Part shown: one piece after another, positions 24,636 through 33,936 of the stretch
Numbering within the stretch: position 1 is the first letter of the stretch
How the letters are laid out: the number at the start of each line of letters is the position of its first letter
NCBI GenBank assembly: GCA_025463765.1
Contig: JAODBC010000038.1
Span: 53,412-117,411 of the forward strand
Origin: Subtercola sp.
Lineage (GTDB): Bacteria > Actinomycetota > Actinomycetes > Actinomycetales > Microbacteriaceae
DNA length: 64,000 nt
Direction of reading: 5' to 3'
Program-made: the position numbers and the translations under genes
Notes under the pieces: model-generated
Seen by the model: only the letters and a program-made list of their open reading frames with translations
Database searches by the model: none
What the model was told of the DNA's origin: nothing

Positions 24636-25853
24636 GTGAGATCGTTCAGTAAAGCCGCCGCCATCATTTTCTTGGCAGCAGCGACCGTCGTCAGTGTCAC
24701 CGCCTGTAGCAGCGGCGATTCTTCTGGCTCGAGCACCGCATCCGGTGGCAACGGCAAGACCGTCAAAATCATGGTCTTCGGGTCGTTTTCGCAACCCCCG
24801 TTCCCCCTCAAGCAGATCGACACCGCTGCCCAGGCCGCCGTGAAGCAGGTCAACGCCGACGGCGGCATCAACGGCACTCAGATCGAACTCATCTCGTGCG
24901 ACGACAACGGCAGCGCAAACGGATCGACCGCGTGCGGTCGTCAGGCCGTACAAGAGAACGTCGCGGCGGTGGTCGGCGCGTTCACCCTGTTCGGCGACAA
25001 CATCGTTCCGCAACTCGAGGCCGCGAACATCCCCTACATTCTTCCCGTCGCCATCAGCGGCAAAGAGGTCAGCAGCACGGTGTCGTTCCCGATCATGGCA
25101 TCCGCGACACCGATCGCGGCCGATCTTTACGCGCTGAAGCAGGCCAACAGCTGCAACACGATCGTCGGCGCCGCTTCACAGAACGCCCAGTCGCAGGCCA
25201 GCTACGAGAACTACGAGGTTCCTGTCGCAAAGAACCTCGGCCTGACTACCGACACCGTGTTCTACCCGCCGACAACGACGGACTTCTCGTCGGTTGCCGC
25301 GCAGGTCACTGCCAAGGGTGACTGTGTCGTCTACCAGGGCGGCGCGCAAGACACCGCGGCCATCGTGACCGCCATCGGGCAATCCGGTGTGAAGATGACG
25401 CAGGTCGCCATCAGCACGATCGCGTTGCCGACTCAGACCCTGTCACAGCTCGGCACCACCGGTGACGGCGTGCTGGTCTACGCGCCAATGTATTACCCGT
25501 CGACCAACAAGCCTCAGGTCACCCAGGCCGTCACGAACATGCAGGCCGTCGACTCGGGCGTCATCATCGATGACACCGCGCTGAACTCCTACGCCGCCGT
25601 ACTCACCTTCGCCGATGCGGCGATGAAGCTCACCGGCGACATCACGGGGCAGGCACTCGTCACGGAGCTCAACACACCAGGTACCACCATCGATACCGGC
25701 ATGTACGCCCCGACCGACTTCGCGAAAGACGCCGGCTTCTTCCCGCCGGCTCCGCGCGTAGCCGGTGCCACCTACCTGCCGTACATCTCGAAGAACGGCC
25801 AGTGGGAGACGAACGGCGACCCCATTCAGCTCGCCGGAAACCTCGGTTTCTAA
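24636..25853 (+). CDS. Branched-chain-type ABC importer substrate-binding lipoprotein
   Basis: A 405-aa extracellular receptor of the LivJ/Peripla_BP_6 type. It has a positively charged start, a hydrophobic segment and the lipobox VTACSS, so it is a lipoprotein, followed by a Ser/Gly linker. The body begins VKIMVFGSF, with AAVKQVNADGGINGTQIELI, the usual first-lobe pattern. GTG 24636-24638 is preceded by AAGGAGG. It is separated from the permease gene by a strong hairpin, which would let more receptor than permease be made. In aromatic clusters such importers often take up aromatic acids or phenolics; that is inference from context. Confidence 0.9.
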   Translation: MRSFSKAAAIIFLAAATVVSVTACSSGDSSGSSTASGGNGKTVKIMVFGSFSQPPFPLKQIDTAAQAAVKQVNADGGINGTQIELISCDDNGSANGSTACGRQAVQENVAAVVGAFTLFGDNIVPQLEAANIPYILPVAISGKEVSSTVSFPIMASATPIAADLYALKQANSCNTIVGAASQNAQSQASYENYEVPVAKNLGLTTDTVFYPPTTTDFSSVAAQVTAKGDCVVYQGGAQDTAAIVTAIGQSGVKMTQVAISTIALPTQTLSQLGTTGDGVLVYAPMYYPSTNKPQVTQAVTNMQAVDSGVIIDDTALNSYAAVLTFADAAMKLTGDITGQALVTELNTPGTTIDTGMYAPTDFAKDAGFFPPAPRVAGATYLPYISKNGQWETNGDPIQLAGNLGF

Positions 25854-25870
25854 TCACTCAACCGCAGTGA

Positions 25871-25904
25871 CCTGTGGCGGCTGCAGCAGTGCAGCCGCCA
25901 CAGG
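25871..25904 (+). terminator. Intra-operon hairpin (attenuator) after the binding-protein gene
   Basis: A perfect 15-bp stem (25871-25885 with 25890-25904), loop GCAG, followed by TATTTT. It lies between the receptor gene and the permease fusion and probably reduces read-through into the transporter genes. Confidence 0.82.
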
Positions 25905-25955
25905 TATTTTCAAAAATCGTTCCTGTCGCGAAGACGCGAAGAAAGTGAGAGAACA

Positions 25956-28679
25956 ATGCTCGGAGTGCTGACCTTCGCCATTCTCGGTGCAGCAGCAGGG
26001 GCTCTGATCGCCCTGCTCGGCCTGGGGGTCAACGTCATCTTCCGAGCGTCGCGGGTGATCAACTTCTCACACGCGGCGATCGCCATCACTGCGGCTTACT
26101 CGTACAGCACGTTCTTGACGTTCGCGCCGGCGCCGCTCGCTCTGCTGCTGGCACTGCTGGTCGGTATGGGTATCGGCGCCATCACCGACATCCTCATCAT
26201 GCGCCCCCTGCGCGATGCGAGCGGCTTGACCAAAGCCATTGCGACCATCGGTGTTCTGCTCACCTTGCAGGCCATTCTGAACCTGCGCTACGGCTACAAC
26301 CCGATCATCGTGCGGTCTCTGCTGCTGCCGTCGAACCCCATTCACATCGGCGACATCACGGTGGGGCTCGACCGCATCATCATCTTCTTCGGCGCCCTGA
26401 TCATCACCGCGGCGCTCTACCTGGTCTACAAGAAGACCTCTTTCGGAATCGCGACCACCGCCGTCGCCGTCAATCCGCGCTCGCTCGCCGCACTGGGCAA
26501 GTGGTCGCCGCGCTCGGTCGCCCTCGTCAACTGGCTGGTGGCCGGGGGTCTCGCGGCTCTCGCAGGCGTGCTGCTCGCGCCGATCACCTCGCTCTCACCG
26601 ACGCTCGCGCTCACTCTCGTGGTGCCCATTCTCTCGGCTGCACTGCTCGGCCGGCTGTCATCGTTCTGGCTGACGTTCATCGGCGGTGTCGCCATCGGCA
26701 TCGCCCAAGCCGAGATCGGCAACATTCCCGGAGTCTGGCCCGGGCTGCAAGAGGCGCTCCCCTTTCTCGTCATCGTCGTGCTGCTCGCCTTTCGCGGTAG
26801 CTCGCTGCCTCAGCGCGGTGAAGACTCCGACAAGCTGCCCAAGATCGGCTCAGGGCGAATACCCGTCATTCCGGTCATCGTCATTTCAGCGATCATGCTC
26901 GTGCTTATGCAGTGGGTGCTCACAGAGACCTGGGTGGCAGCGGTCACAACCGGTCTGCTCGCGGCCATCGTGCTGCTCTCACTGGTGGTCGTGGTCGGGT
27001 ACGCGGGCCAGCTTTCGCTGGCGTCGTACGCTCTGGCGGGCGTCGCAGCTCTCGTCGCTGCGCTGCTGGTGGCCTATCTCGGATGGTCGTTCCTGCCCGC
27101 GGCAGTGGTCGGTGTTCTGGCGACCGCCCCCGTCGGGCTCATCTTCGGCCTGCCGGCGGTACGAACCCGGGGCACCAGCCTCGCGATCGTGACCCTCGGT
27201 CTCGCCGTCGCCTTGCAGTCGATGGTGTTCGACAACCCGCTCATCTCGAACAGCACCACCGGGCTGACCGTCGGCGACCCCGTCATCTTCGGCCTGAACA
27301 TCAGCGCCGTCTTCGAACCGCGCCGCTACGGCATCTTCGTTCTCGTGGTTTTTGTGCTCGTCGCCGTCGCCGTGCTCAACCTGCGCAAGTCTGCGGCGGG
27401 CCGACGGATGATCGCGGTGCGCGGCAACGAACGCGCCGCCGCCTCGGTGGGAGTCAGCGTCGTCGGCACCAAGCTGCACGCGTTCATCCTGTCTGGCGTC
27501 ATCGCCGGCGTCGGTGGCGTGCTCATCGCCTTCACCAACTCCGTTGTGGTGCTGGGTAACCCCGGCGCCCGATTCGACCCTTCGTACTCGCTGAACGCGA
27601 TCGCCGAGAGCACGATCGGTGGTGTCGGCTTCGTGAGCGGTTCTGTCATCGGCACCGCGACAGAACCGGGCGCCGTGGTCAACCAGCTGTTGCGCTTCAT
27701 CACCAGCGGCAGCTGGTTCAACCTGATCGGCGGCCTGCTGCTGCTCATCACCGTCGTCACTGCCCCGAGCGGTGTCGCCGCCAACTTCGCGCTGCTCTTC
27801 TCGCGCCTGGGTAAACGGTTCGGTCTAATGAAGGCGCCCGATCTGTCGAAGCGCGTCAGCGAGACCGTCAGCCCCGACCCGCTCGACGCGACCACGCTCG
27901 AAGTGCGCGGGCTCGGTATCAGCTTCGGCGGCAACCGGGTTCTGAACGACGTCAACCTGGACATCACGGGTGGTCAGGTGCTCGGTATCATCGGCCCGAA
28001 CGGCGCCGGCAAGACGACACTCGTCGACGCGATCACCGGGTTCAACAGCCCCGACGCCGGTCACATTCGGCTGAACGGCCGCGACCTCCTGACGCTGACT
28101 CCCGCGCAGCGCGCTAAGGCGGGCGTCGCGCGCTCGTTCCAGGCCCTCGAGCTGTTCGAAGACCTGACGGTCTTCGACAACCTGCTCGTCGCCTCTGATG
28201 AGAGCCGCTGGTACCACACGCTCTTGGCCGGGGTGTGGCCCGGAAAGCCGAAGCTGAGCCAGACCGCCACCGCCGCGGTCGCGACCTTCGGGCTCACCGA
28301 CCGCTTGGGCGACACCCCCGCCGATCTGTCTTACGGCGAGCGGCGTCTGCTCGCGATCGCCCGTGCTCTCGCCGGCCGGCCGCGTGTGCTGCTGCTCGAC
28401 GAACCCGCCGCCGGGCTCGGCACCGACGAGCGGCACGAACTGCGCCAGCTCATTCGCACCCTGGCACGTGACTGGAACATCGCCATCTTGCTGATCGAGC
28501 ACGACGTCGAGCTCGTGCTCGGCGTCTCAGATCACGTCGTCGCACTCGACTTCGGCAAGATGATCGCGTCGGGCTCACCCGCCGACGTTCGCAACGACCC
28601 CGCAGTCATCGCCGCCTACCTCGGAACAGACGACTCCGCAGACGAACTCGCGGTACAGCTGGAAGGAAAATCCGCATGA
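25956..28679 (+). CDS. ABC importer LivH-LivM-LivG triple fusion
   Basis: A 907-aa protein joining three subunits that are usually separate. Residues about 1-290 are a LivH-type permease (GLGVNVIFRASRVINFSHAA). Residues about 300-620 are a LivM-type permease (GYAGQLSLASYALAG). Residues about 645-895 are a LivG ATPase: Walker A GPNGAGKTT, signature LSYGERRLL, Walker B VLLLDEPAAGL, and the LIEHDVELV switch region. No internal stop or frameshift is seen. The fusion fixes a 1:1:1 ratio of both permeases and one ATPase. Its stop overlaps the LivF start by 4 nt (ATGA). A cytoplasmic linker of about 40 residues connects the LivM and ATPase parts. Confidence 0.9.
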   Translation: MLGVLTFAILGAAAGALIALLGLGVNVIFRASRVINFSHAAIAITAAYSYSTFLTFAPAPLALLLALLVGMGIGAITDILIMRPLRDASGLTKAIATIGVLLTLQAILNLRYGYNPIIVRSLLLPSNPIHIGDITVGLDRIIIFFGALIITAALYLVYKKTSFGIATTAVAVNPRSLAALGKWSPRSVALVNWLVAGGLAALAGVLLAPITSLSPTLALTLVVPILSAALLGRLSSFWLTFIGGVAIGIAQAEIGNIPGVWPGLQEALPFLVIVVLLAFRGSSLPQRGEDSDKLPKIGSGRIPVIPVIVISAIMLVLMQWVLTETWVAAVTTGLLAAIVLLSLVVVVGYAGQLSLASYALAGVAALVAALLVAYLGWSFLPAAVVGVLATAPVGLIFGLPAVRTRGTSLAIVTLGLAVALQSMVFDNPLISNSTTGLTVGDPVIFGLNISAVFEPRRYGIFVLVVFVLVAVAVLNLRKSAAGRRMIAVRGNERAAASVGVSVVGTKLHAFILSGVIAGVGGVLIAFTNSVVVLGNPGARFDPSYSLNAIAESTIGGVGFVSGSVIGTATEPGAVVNQLLRFITSGSWFNLIGGLLLLITVVTAPSGVAANFALLFSRLGKRFGLMKAPDLSKRVSETVSPDPLDATTLEVRGLGISFGGNRVLNDVNLDITGGQVLGIIGPNGAGKTTLVDAITGFNSPDAGHIRLNGRDLLTLTPAQRAKAGVARSFQALELFEDLTVFDNLLVASDESRWYHTLLAGVWPGKPKLSQTATAAVATFGLTDRLGDTPADLSYGERRLLAIARALAGRPRVLLLDEPAAGLGTDERHELRQLIRTLARDWNIAILLIEHDVELVLGVSDHVVALDFGKMIASGSPADVRNDPAVIAAYLGTDDSADELAVQLEGKSA

Positions 28680-29392
28680 CCTCAGTCGCCGAAAACACCG
28701 TTCTCCCAGGAGACGTTCTGATCAAGACGCAAGGGCTGAGCGCCGGCTACAACGGCCAGCCGATCATCTCCGGCATCGACCTCACGGTGCGCGCGGGCGA
28801 GATGGTCGGGCTGTTCGGGGCCAACGGCGCGGGCAAGACGACCACTCTGCTCACCATCGCCGGCGAGGTTGCGCCGCTCGGCGGCGAGCTCACCGTTCTG
28901 GGCGCGAAGCCCGGGTCGCTCTACAAAGCGGCGAAACTCGGTCTCGCGATGCTCACCGACGACCGCGGAATCTTTCCGCCGCTGACGGTACGCGACAACC
29001 TTCGGCTCGGTCGAGGCAGTGTCGACGCTGCCGTCGCGCACTTTCCCGAGCTCGAGGAGCATCTCGAACGCCGGGCCGGCCTGCTCAGCGGCGGGCAGCA
29101 GCAGATGCTGGCCCTCGCCCGCATTCTGGCCGCGCGCCCGCGCGTCATCTTGGCCGATGAACTCTCTCTCGGGCTGGCCCCCATGATCGTCAAGCGGCTT
29201 CTGGCGGCACTCCGCACAGCAGCAGACGACGGCGCAGCAGTGCTACTGGTCGAGCAGCACGTTGCCGTGGCGCTTGCGAAAGTCGACCGCGCCTGTGTCT
29301 TGGTGCACGGCACGATCGCACTCGAGCGCCCCGCGAGCGAGCTGCGCGAGCATCCTGAAATCATCCAAGACCTCTACCTCGCCGCCGGCTGA
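28676..29392 (+). CDS. ABC importer ATPase, LivF type
   Basis: A 238-aa ATPase, the usual LivF length. Walker A GANGAGKTT, signature LSGGQQQML, Walker B VILADELSLGL (Glu after Ala-Asp) and VLLVEQHVAVAL, the LivF-type switch His. It pairs with the LivG domain of the fusion protein encoded just upstream. After the stop, 29393-29527 contains no gene; its last part holds short CGCACCCAG/CGCACTCAG repeats. Confidence 0.92.
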   Translation: MTSVAENTVLPGDVLIKTQGLSAGYNGQPIISGIDLTVRAGEMVGLFGANGAGKTTTLLTIAGEVAPLGGELTVLGAKPGSLYKAAKLGLAMLTDDRGIFPPLTVRDNLRLGRGSVDAAVAHFPELEEHLERRAGLLSGGQQQMLALARILAARPRVILADELSLGLAPMIVKRLLAALRTAADDGAAVLLVEQHVAVALAKVDRACVLVHGTIALERPASELREHPEIIQDLYLAAG

Positions 29393-29527
29393 CCCCCGCC
29401 CCCGCACGTCGGACCCGCGGATGTCGCGAGCGCGACTCTTGCGGACGAGAGCGACCGCCGCGGCGGCTCCTCTCGCCCGCAGAGCTCGCTCTCGACCGCG
29501 CACCCAGCGCACTCAGCGCACCCAGCG

Positions 29528-30289
29528 CTAGAGCGTCGCCAGCCCGCCGTCCACGCTGAGCAGCGACCCGACGAGATACGACGACTCGTCTGAGGCGAGA
29601 AACAGCACCGCTTGCGCGACCTCGTCGGCCGTACCGAGCCTGGCGATCGGCACGCCCCCGACGATCTGGTCGTGGAGGCCCGTGTCGGCCACAACTGGAG
29701 CGAGCATAGGGGTCGCGATGAATCCGGGGCAGACCGCATTGACGCGAATGCCGTGCGGAATGAGGTCGAGCGCAGCAGCCTTGGTGAGCCCGGCGACACC
29801 GTGTTTGCTCGCGACGTACGCGGGTCGGCCCGACGCGGCGACCAGCGACCGAATAGACCCGGTGTTCACGATGACCGAAGAAGCATTGCGCTTCAACGCC
29901 GGCACCTCCGCCTTCATGCTGAAGAACAGCCCGGTGAGGTTCACCCCGATCAACTGATCCCAGTCGACGACCGTGATGTCGTCGAAGTCGGCGCCGAATG
30001 CCGAGGGAATACCGGCGTTGTTGAAGGCGATGTTCAAGCCGCCGAATGTCGACACCACCTCGCTCACCATCGCCTCGCACGACGCGAAGTCGGCGATGTC
30101 GACGCAGACCGCCACGGCTTCGCCGCCGGCCGAGCGGATGCCCGCGGCCGCGGCCCGCGCCTTGTCGAGGTCACGGTCGGCCAGAGCCACGCGCGCACCC
30201 TCGTCGGCAAACGCCCGTGCCGCGGCCAAGCCGATTCCGCTCGCCCCGCCTGTGACGACGACAACCTTGCCCGCGAACCGCTCGCTCAA
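29528..30289 (-). CDS. Classical short-chain dehydrogenase
   Basis: A 253-aa SDR with TGGASGIG, LADRD (NAD preference), NNAG, YVASK and CPGFIATPM. I place the start at TTG 30287-30289: it overlaps the stop of the upstream ABM gene as TTGA and gives MSERFAGKVVVVTGG, matching the start and exact length of the paralogue at 19210-19971. A longer reading frame to 30334 would overlap the neighbour by 49 nt. It is the last gene of the operon led by the flavoenzyme at 31369-32925. It probably oxidises an alcohol from an alkyl side chain. Confidence 0.86.
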   Translation of the reverse strand: MSERFAGKVVVVTGGASGIGLAAARAFADEGARVALADRDLDKARAAAAGIRSAGGEAVAVCVDIADFASCEAMVSEVVSTFGGLNIAFNNAGIPSAFGADFDDITVVDWDQLIGVNLTGLFFSMKAEVPALKRNASSVIVNTGSIRSLVAASGRPAYVASKHGVAGLTKAAALDLIPHGIRVNAVCPGFIATPMLAPVVADTGLHDQIVGGVPIARLGTADEVAQAVLFLASDESSYLVGSLLSVDGGLATL

Positions 30290-30576
30290 TTCACGTATTC
30301 CAGCCACTCGAGTCTCGGCTCGCCGGCGAGACACTCGGTGATGGCCCCCGTAGCGGCGCCGATGGCCGGGTCTTTCATGTGTGCGTCGAGGGTCGACCAG
30401 TCGGCGAACCGCTCGAGTACCACGTACTTCGTGCGTTCATCTCTGATTCGGGCGAGCGTGTAGTACTCGTAGTCGGGGTCGTTCGACTTCACCAGCTCAG
30501 ATACGGCACTTATGGCGCGTTCGAAGTCGGCTTCGCGGCCTTCGGCCACCTCGAAGTGAATGATCAGGCCGTTCAA
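30286..30576 (-). CDS. Antibiotic-biosynthesis-monooxygenase (ABM) domain protein
   Basis: A 96-aa dimeric alpha/beta-barrel protein of the YgiN/ABM group. It begins with LIIHFEVAEGREADFERAI, followed by YEYYTLARIRDERTKYVVLE and a short C-terminal segment. Members act as cofactor-free quinol oxygenases or as small-molecule isomerases. It starts at TTG 30574-30576, overlapping the upstream SDR stop as TTGA, and ends with another TTGA overlap, so three genes are tightly coupled. A role on a quinol or quinone intermediate fits the hydroquinone pathway, but is inference. Confidence 0.82.
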   Translation of the reverse strand: MNGLIIHFEVAEGREADFERAISAVSELVKSNDPDYEYYTLARIRDERTKYVVLERFADWSTLDAHMKDPAIGAATGAITECLAGEPRLEWLEYVN

Positions 30577-31358
30577 CTGTCGAACCCTGTCGCCATGCCG
30601 CCGAGGCTCACTCCGCCGTCGACAAGCAGCGGCTGTCCGAGCACATAGCTCGCGTCGTCTGACATGAGCCAGAGCACCGAGTTGGCGATCTCTTCGGGCG
30701 TGGCCATACGGCCGATCGGAGTACTGCCGCCCAGAATGTCGCGAATCTCGGTGGGCAGTTCTGCGGTGAACGCCGTGTCGACGGGACCTGGGCAGATGGC
30801 GTTGATACGTATTCCCTTACGGGTATATTCCATTGCCGCCGCCTTAGTCAGACCGACGACGCCGTGCTTGGCGGCGGTGTACGCCGTCAGTTTGTACCCA
30901 CCGATGAGGCCTGACACCGAAGCCGTGTTCACGATGGCGCCACCGCCGCGCTGCAGCATCGCGGGTATCTCCGACTTCAAGCAGAGGAACACGGCGTTGA
31001 GGTCGACGTTCAACACCCGTTTCCACGCGTCGAACGGTACATCCACGAGGTCGAGGTGCGGGCTCTCGATGCCCGCGTTGTTGTGGGCGTAGTCCAGGCC
31101 CCCGAAATCGGCCACGATGGCGTCGATCAGCTCGGGTACCTCGGTCTCCGACGACACGTCGGCGCGGTAGAACTTCGCGGTTCCACCGGCCGCCTCGATC
31201 TGGCGCACGGTCTCGAGGCCACCTTGTTCTGACAGGTCGGCCACCGCCACCGTAGCGTCGGCAGCCGCGAACGCCGCCGCACTCGCCCGGCCGATGCCCG
31301 ACCCGGCGCCAGTGACAAGCGCCACCGTGCCGCTGAAATCGTAGGTAACGCTCGGCAC
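30573..31358 (-). CDS. Classical short-chain dehydrogenase
   Basis: A 261-aa SDR: TGAGSGIG, VADLSE, NNAG, VNTASVSG (Ser), YTAAK, CPGPVDTAF. It starts at GTG 31356-31358, with GGGGGAG close upstream and 10 bp after the flavoenzyme stop; sequence further upstream in this frame lies inside the flavoenzyme gene. It is not a close paralogue of the SDR downstream. It probably dehydrogenates an alcohol formed by the preceding flavin oxidase. Confidence 0.87.
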   Translation of the reverse strand: MPSVTYDFSGTVALVTGAGSGIGRASAAAFAAADATVAVADLSEQGGLETVRQIEAAGGTAKFYRADVSSETEVPELIDAIVADFGGLDYAHNNAGIESPHLDLVDVPFDAWKRVLNVDLNAVFLCLKSEIPAMLQRGGGAIVNTASVSGLIGGYKLTAYTAAKHGVVGLTKAAAMEYTRKGIRINAICPGPVDTAFTAELPTEIRDILGGSTPIGRMATPEEIANSVLWLMSDDASYVLGQPLLVDGGVSLGGMATGFDS

Positions 31359-31368
31359 CAGACTCCCC

Positions 31369-32925
31369 CTACTTCTCGTAGTGGCTGCTCGGCCAGATTC
31401 CGTGCCGGCCGGGCATGATGATGCCCTTCGGGTCGACGGCGTCTTTGATCTTCTCGACGAACTTGCGGTAGGCCCCGTCGTTGAAGTTGTAGACGGCCTG
31501 CGCCTCATCCATGTAGTCGATGTGGGCGCGGTACTCTCCGTAGCCGAGTTCACCGATCTCTTTGACCAGCTTGCGTACAACCCCGAACGCGCGCTCGGCC
31601 TGCTCGGTGTCGGTCACGTCGAACGGAATACCCGCGATGATGCAGCACGAGCGTTCGTTGAACGACATTACGCCGCCGAGAAAGTTCAGCCCCGCCTCTT
31701 CGATGCGCATGCGCATCTGGTCGACGACGAAGCGAACCTGGTCGCCCTCCATAGGCACGATGGGCGAGAACCCGATGTGCCCCATGTTCGGCGGGGTGGC
31801 TTCGATGAGCTGCTGCGTCGGAATACCCGCCTGAATCTGCTCGGCCGAGTTGGTCAGGCCCTTGTAGTCTTCGGGCGCGTAGATCGGCGAATGGTTCACG
31901 ACGGCCCCGGGAATCGCCTCCCATACCTCTTTAATACGCTCGATCTTGTACTCGACGATTTTCTTCGGCCCCCAGACCGCCGCACGGGTTCCCCAGCGAC
32001 CGACGCCGCTCTTGTCGGCGATGCGCTGAATCTGCTCGTCAGTCAGCAGGCCCGGGCCCTCGATCTCGGAATCGATGAGCTGAGGGGCAGCGGTGAGGGT
32101 CGTGTACATACACGGAACACCTTCGAGAACTCCCTCGAGCCGCAGCTCACGAATGGCGTTGACACCGGCTTCGAGTTCTTTGTCCGTCTTGAGAGTCATG
32201 AACAGAGCCGAGTACCCAGCGGGTTTGCGCTTCAGCCACACGCCGGCGTTCACGACGATTCCCAAATTCGACTGGGCGAACAGCGGGTCGAGCGAGGGGC
32301 CCAGCCCACGCTTGTAGGTGTGCCACGCCTTGCCGTCGGGAATGGCGCCCATGCCCGTGCGCAGCAGCGACCCGTCGGCCAGCACGACCTCGAGCCCGTT
32401 CAGCAGCTGAAAGTCGGCCCCATACGGCATGTACGTCATGCCGTTGTCGAGCGAGTTGCCGATGACGCTGCCCCAGCCGAGGTCAGGAACCGAGATCTGC
32501 AGCGAATAGCCGCCCGCCTCGATGGCCTCGTAGAGGTCGAACCACCGAACGCCGGGCTCGACCACCGCGTAAGCGAGCTCTTCGTTGATCTCGAGCACCT
32601 TGTTCATACGGTGGAACGAGAGCTGCACCGATCCGCGCACCTTCGGTGACGGGCCGCCGTAGCCGTAGTTACGGCCCTGACCGTGCGGCCACACCGGAAT
32701 CTCGTACTCGTTCGCAATGCGCATGATCTGCTGCACTTGTTCTGTGCTGGTGGGAAACACCACCGCAGAGGCGGTGAACTTGTCGTCACCCGGAATGTAG
32801 TAGGGGTCTTTGAACTCGTCGACGGCGGCGGGCTCGGTGACCACCCCCTCTTCTCCCAGAGCTTCGACGAATTTCGCGATGACCTCATCGGTTAGCGTGG
32901 GGCGTGAGGCCAGAACGTCAGTCAT
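31369..32925 (-). CDS. Vanillyl-alcohol-oxidase-type flavoenzyme (copy 1)
   Basis: A 518-aa FAD enzyme of the VAO/PCMH family (eugenol oxidase, 4-cresol dehydrogenase). The PP-loop FAD motif is VWPHGQGRNYGYGGPSP near residue 80; VEPGVRWFDLYEAI and the DLGWGSVIGNSLDNG loop are typical of 4-alkylphenol oxidases. Length matches eugenol oxidase (about 526 aa). The C-terminus ends with DPKGIIMPGRHGIWP, as in this family. Such enzymes oxidise or hydroxylate the benzylic carbon of 4-alkylphenols or 4-hydroxybenzyl alcohols through a quinone methide. ATG 32923-32925 has AAGGAG. It leads the operon down to 29528. A clear paralogue lies at 37333-38898. Confidence 0.88.
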   Translation of the reverse strand: MTDVLASRPTLTDEVIAKFVEALGEEGVVTEPAAVDEFKDPYYIPGDDKFTASAVVFPTSTEQVQQIMRIANEYEIPVWPHGQGRNYGYGGPSPKVRGSVQLSFHRMNKVLEINEELAYAVVEPGVRWFDLYEAIEAGGYSLQISVPDLGWGSVIGNSLDNGMTYMPYGADFQLLNGLEVVLADGSLLRTGMGAIPDGKAWHTYKRGLGPSLDPLFAQSNLGIVVNAGVWLKRKPAGYSALFMTLKTDKELEAGVNAIRELRLEGVLEGVPCMYTTLTAAPQLIDSEIEGPGLLTDEQIQRIADKSGVGRWGTRAAVWGPKKIVEYKIERIKEVWEAIPGAVVNHSPIYAPEDYKGLTNSAEQIQAGIPTQQLIEATPPNMGHIGFSPIVPMEGDQVRFVVDQMRMRIEEAGLNFLGGVMSFNERSCCIIAGIPFDVTDTEQAERAFGVVRKLVKEIGELGYGEYRAHIDYMDEAQAVYNFNDGAYRKFVEKIKDAVDPKGIIMPGRHGIWPSSHYEK

Positions 32926-32983
32926 TGTGACTCCTTCGTCATCAAACCTGCTGGGGCGCAGATGTCTTCGTTTGAAAGCTTAC

Positions 32984-33053
32984 TGTCTGACAGCATCGCG
33001 GTCAATTGACCGATGCCGTAGCAATTTCTCGTCTCAATCTATATTGTCTGAAA
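32984..33053. promoter_or_regulatory. Two TGTCNGACA-type operators, divergent VAO/SDR promoter
   Basis: An exact TGTCTGACA at 32984-32992 lies 59 bp upstream of the flavoenzyme start. TGTCTGAAA (33045-33053, one mismatch) overlaps a probable -10 box TATATT of the plus-strand SDR gene. A separate palindrome GTCAATTGAC lies between them at 33001-33010. Confidence 0.68.
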
Positions 33054-33080
33054 CGTACATAGCTACAGATCGGAACAGTC

Positions 33081-33899
33081 ATGACACAGATTCAGGGAAG
33101 CATTGCCGTCGTTACCGGTGGGGCATCGGGCATCGGCCGCGGCATCGCCGAGCAGCTCATCGCCGAGGGCGCGTCGGTGGTCATCGCCGACCTCGACGCC
33201 GACCGCGTTGTCGAGGTGGCGAACGAGATCGGGGCGACCGGCGTCGCGGTCGATGTCTCTGACGCCGACTCAGTGAGTCGTCTTGCCGAGCAGGTCATGG
33301 CACAGTTCGGGCGTGTCGACATCGTCGTGAACAACGCGGGGGTCGGTCCGGAAGGGCGGATGATCGACCTCACCCTCGACGACTGGCACTGGGTCATGAA
33401 CGTGAATTTCTACGGCGTGGTTCACGGCGTGCATGCCTTTCTGCCCCTGCTGCTGAAGAACGTGAACGGTGGACACATCGTGAACACCGCCTCGATGGCC
33501 GTCTTCTTGCCGCTCGAAGGTCTCGGCGCCTACGTCGCCTCGAAGATGGGCGTGCTGGGCATGTCGCAGGTGCTGCACGACGAACTCGCCAGTGACGGGT
33601 CGAACGTGCACGTGTCGGTGCTGCCGCCCGGGCCGGTGCGCACGAACATCAAGAACAGCCTGCGCCACCGACCCGAGGGCCTCGGTGGAAACCTCACCGA
33701 CGTCGACCTCGAATCCAATGATGCGGCTGCCGATCTGCGGTGGATCGACCCGATCGATGCTGGCCGCATCGTGACGCGCGCCATTCGCAACAACGATTTT
33801 CTCGCCATCACCCACCCCGAGTGGTGGCCCCTGATCGACGCACGAAATCAGGTCACCCAGGCCTCGTTCGAGAAGTATCCGCCCGCGGTTTACGACTGA
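33081..33899 (+). CDS. Classical short-chain dehydrogenase
   Basis: A 272-aa SDR: TGGASGIGRGIAE, IADLD (NAD preference), NNAGVGP, Ser in VNTASMAV, YVASK, and a C-terminal part longer than usual with HPEWWPLIDAR. It is paralogous to the SDR at 36530-37336: both share GGASGIGRGIAE, VDVSDA(D/E)SV, DIVVNNAGVGP, GGHIVNT and an ITHPE segment near the C-terminus. Each lies next to a VAO-type flavoenzyme, so the pairs look duplicated. ATG at 33081-33083. It likely oxidises the alcohol made by the flavoenzyme. Confidence 0.87.
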   Translation: MTQIQGSIAVVTGGASGIGRGIAEQLIAEGASVVIADLDADRVVEVANEIGATGVAVDVSDADSVSRLAEQVMAQFGRVDIVVNNAGVGPEGRMIDLTLDDWHWVMNVNFYGVVHGVHAFLPLLLKNVNGGHIVNTASMAVFLPLEGLGAYVASKMGVLGMSQVLHDELASDGSNVHVSVLPPGPVRTNIKNSLRHRPEGLGGNLTDVDLESNDAAADLRWIDPIDAGRIVTRAIRNNDFLAITHPEWWPLIDARNQVTQASFEKYPPAVYD

Positions 33900-33936
33900 G
33901 CGGCCGATATTGCCCCGACCGCTTATTAGCTATATG

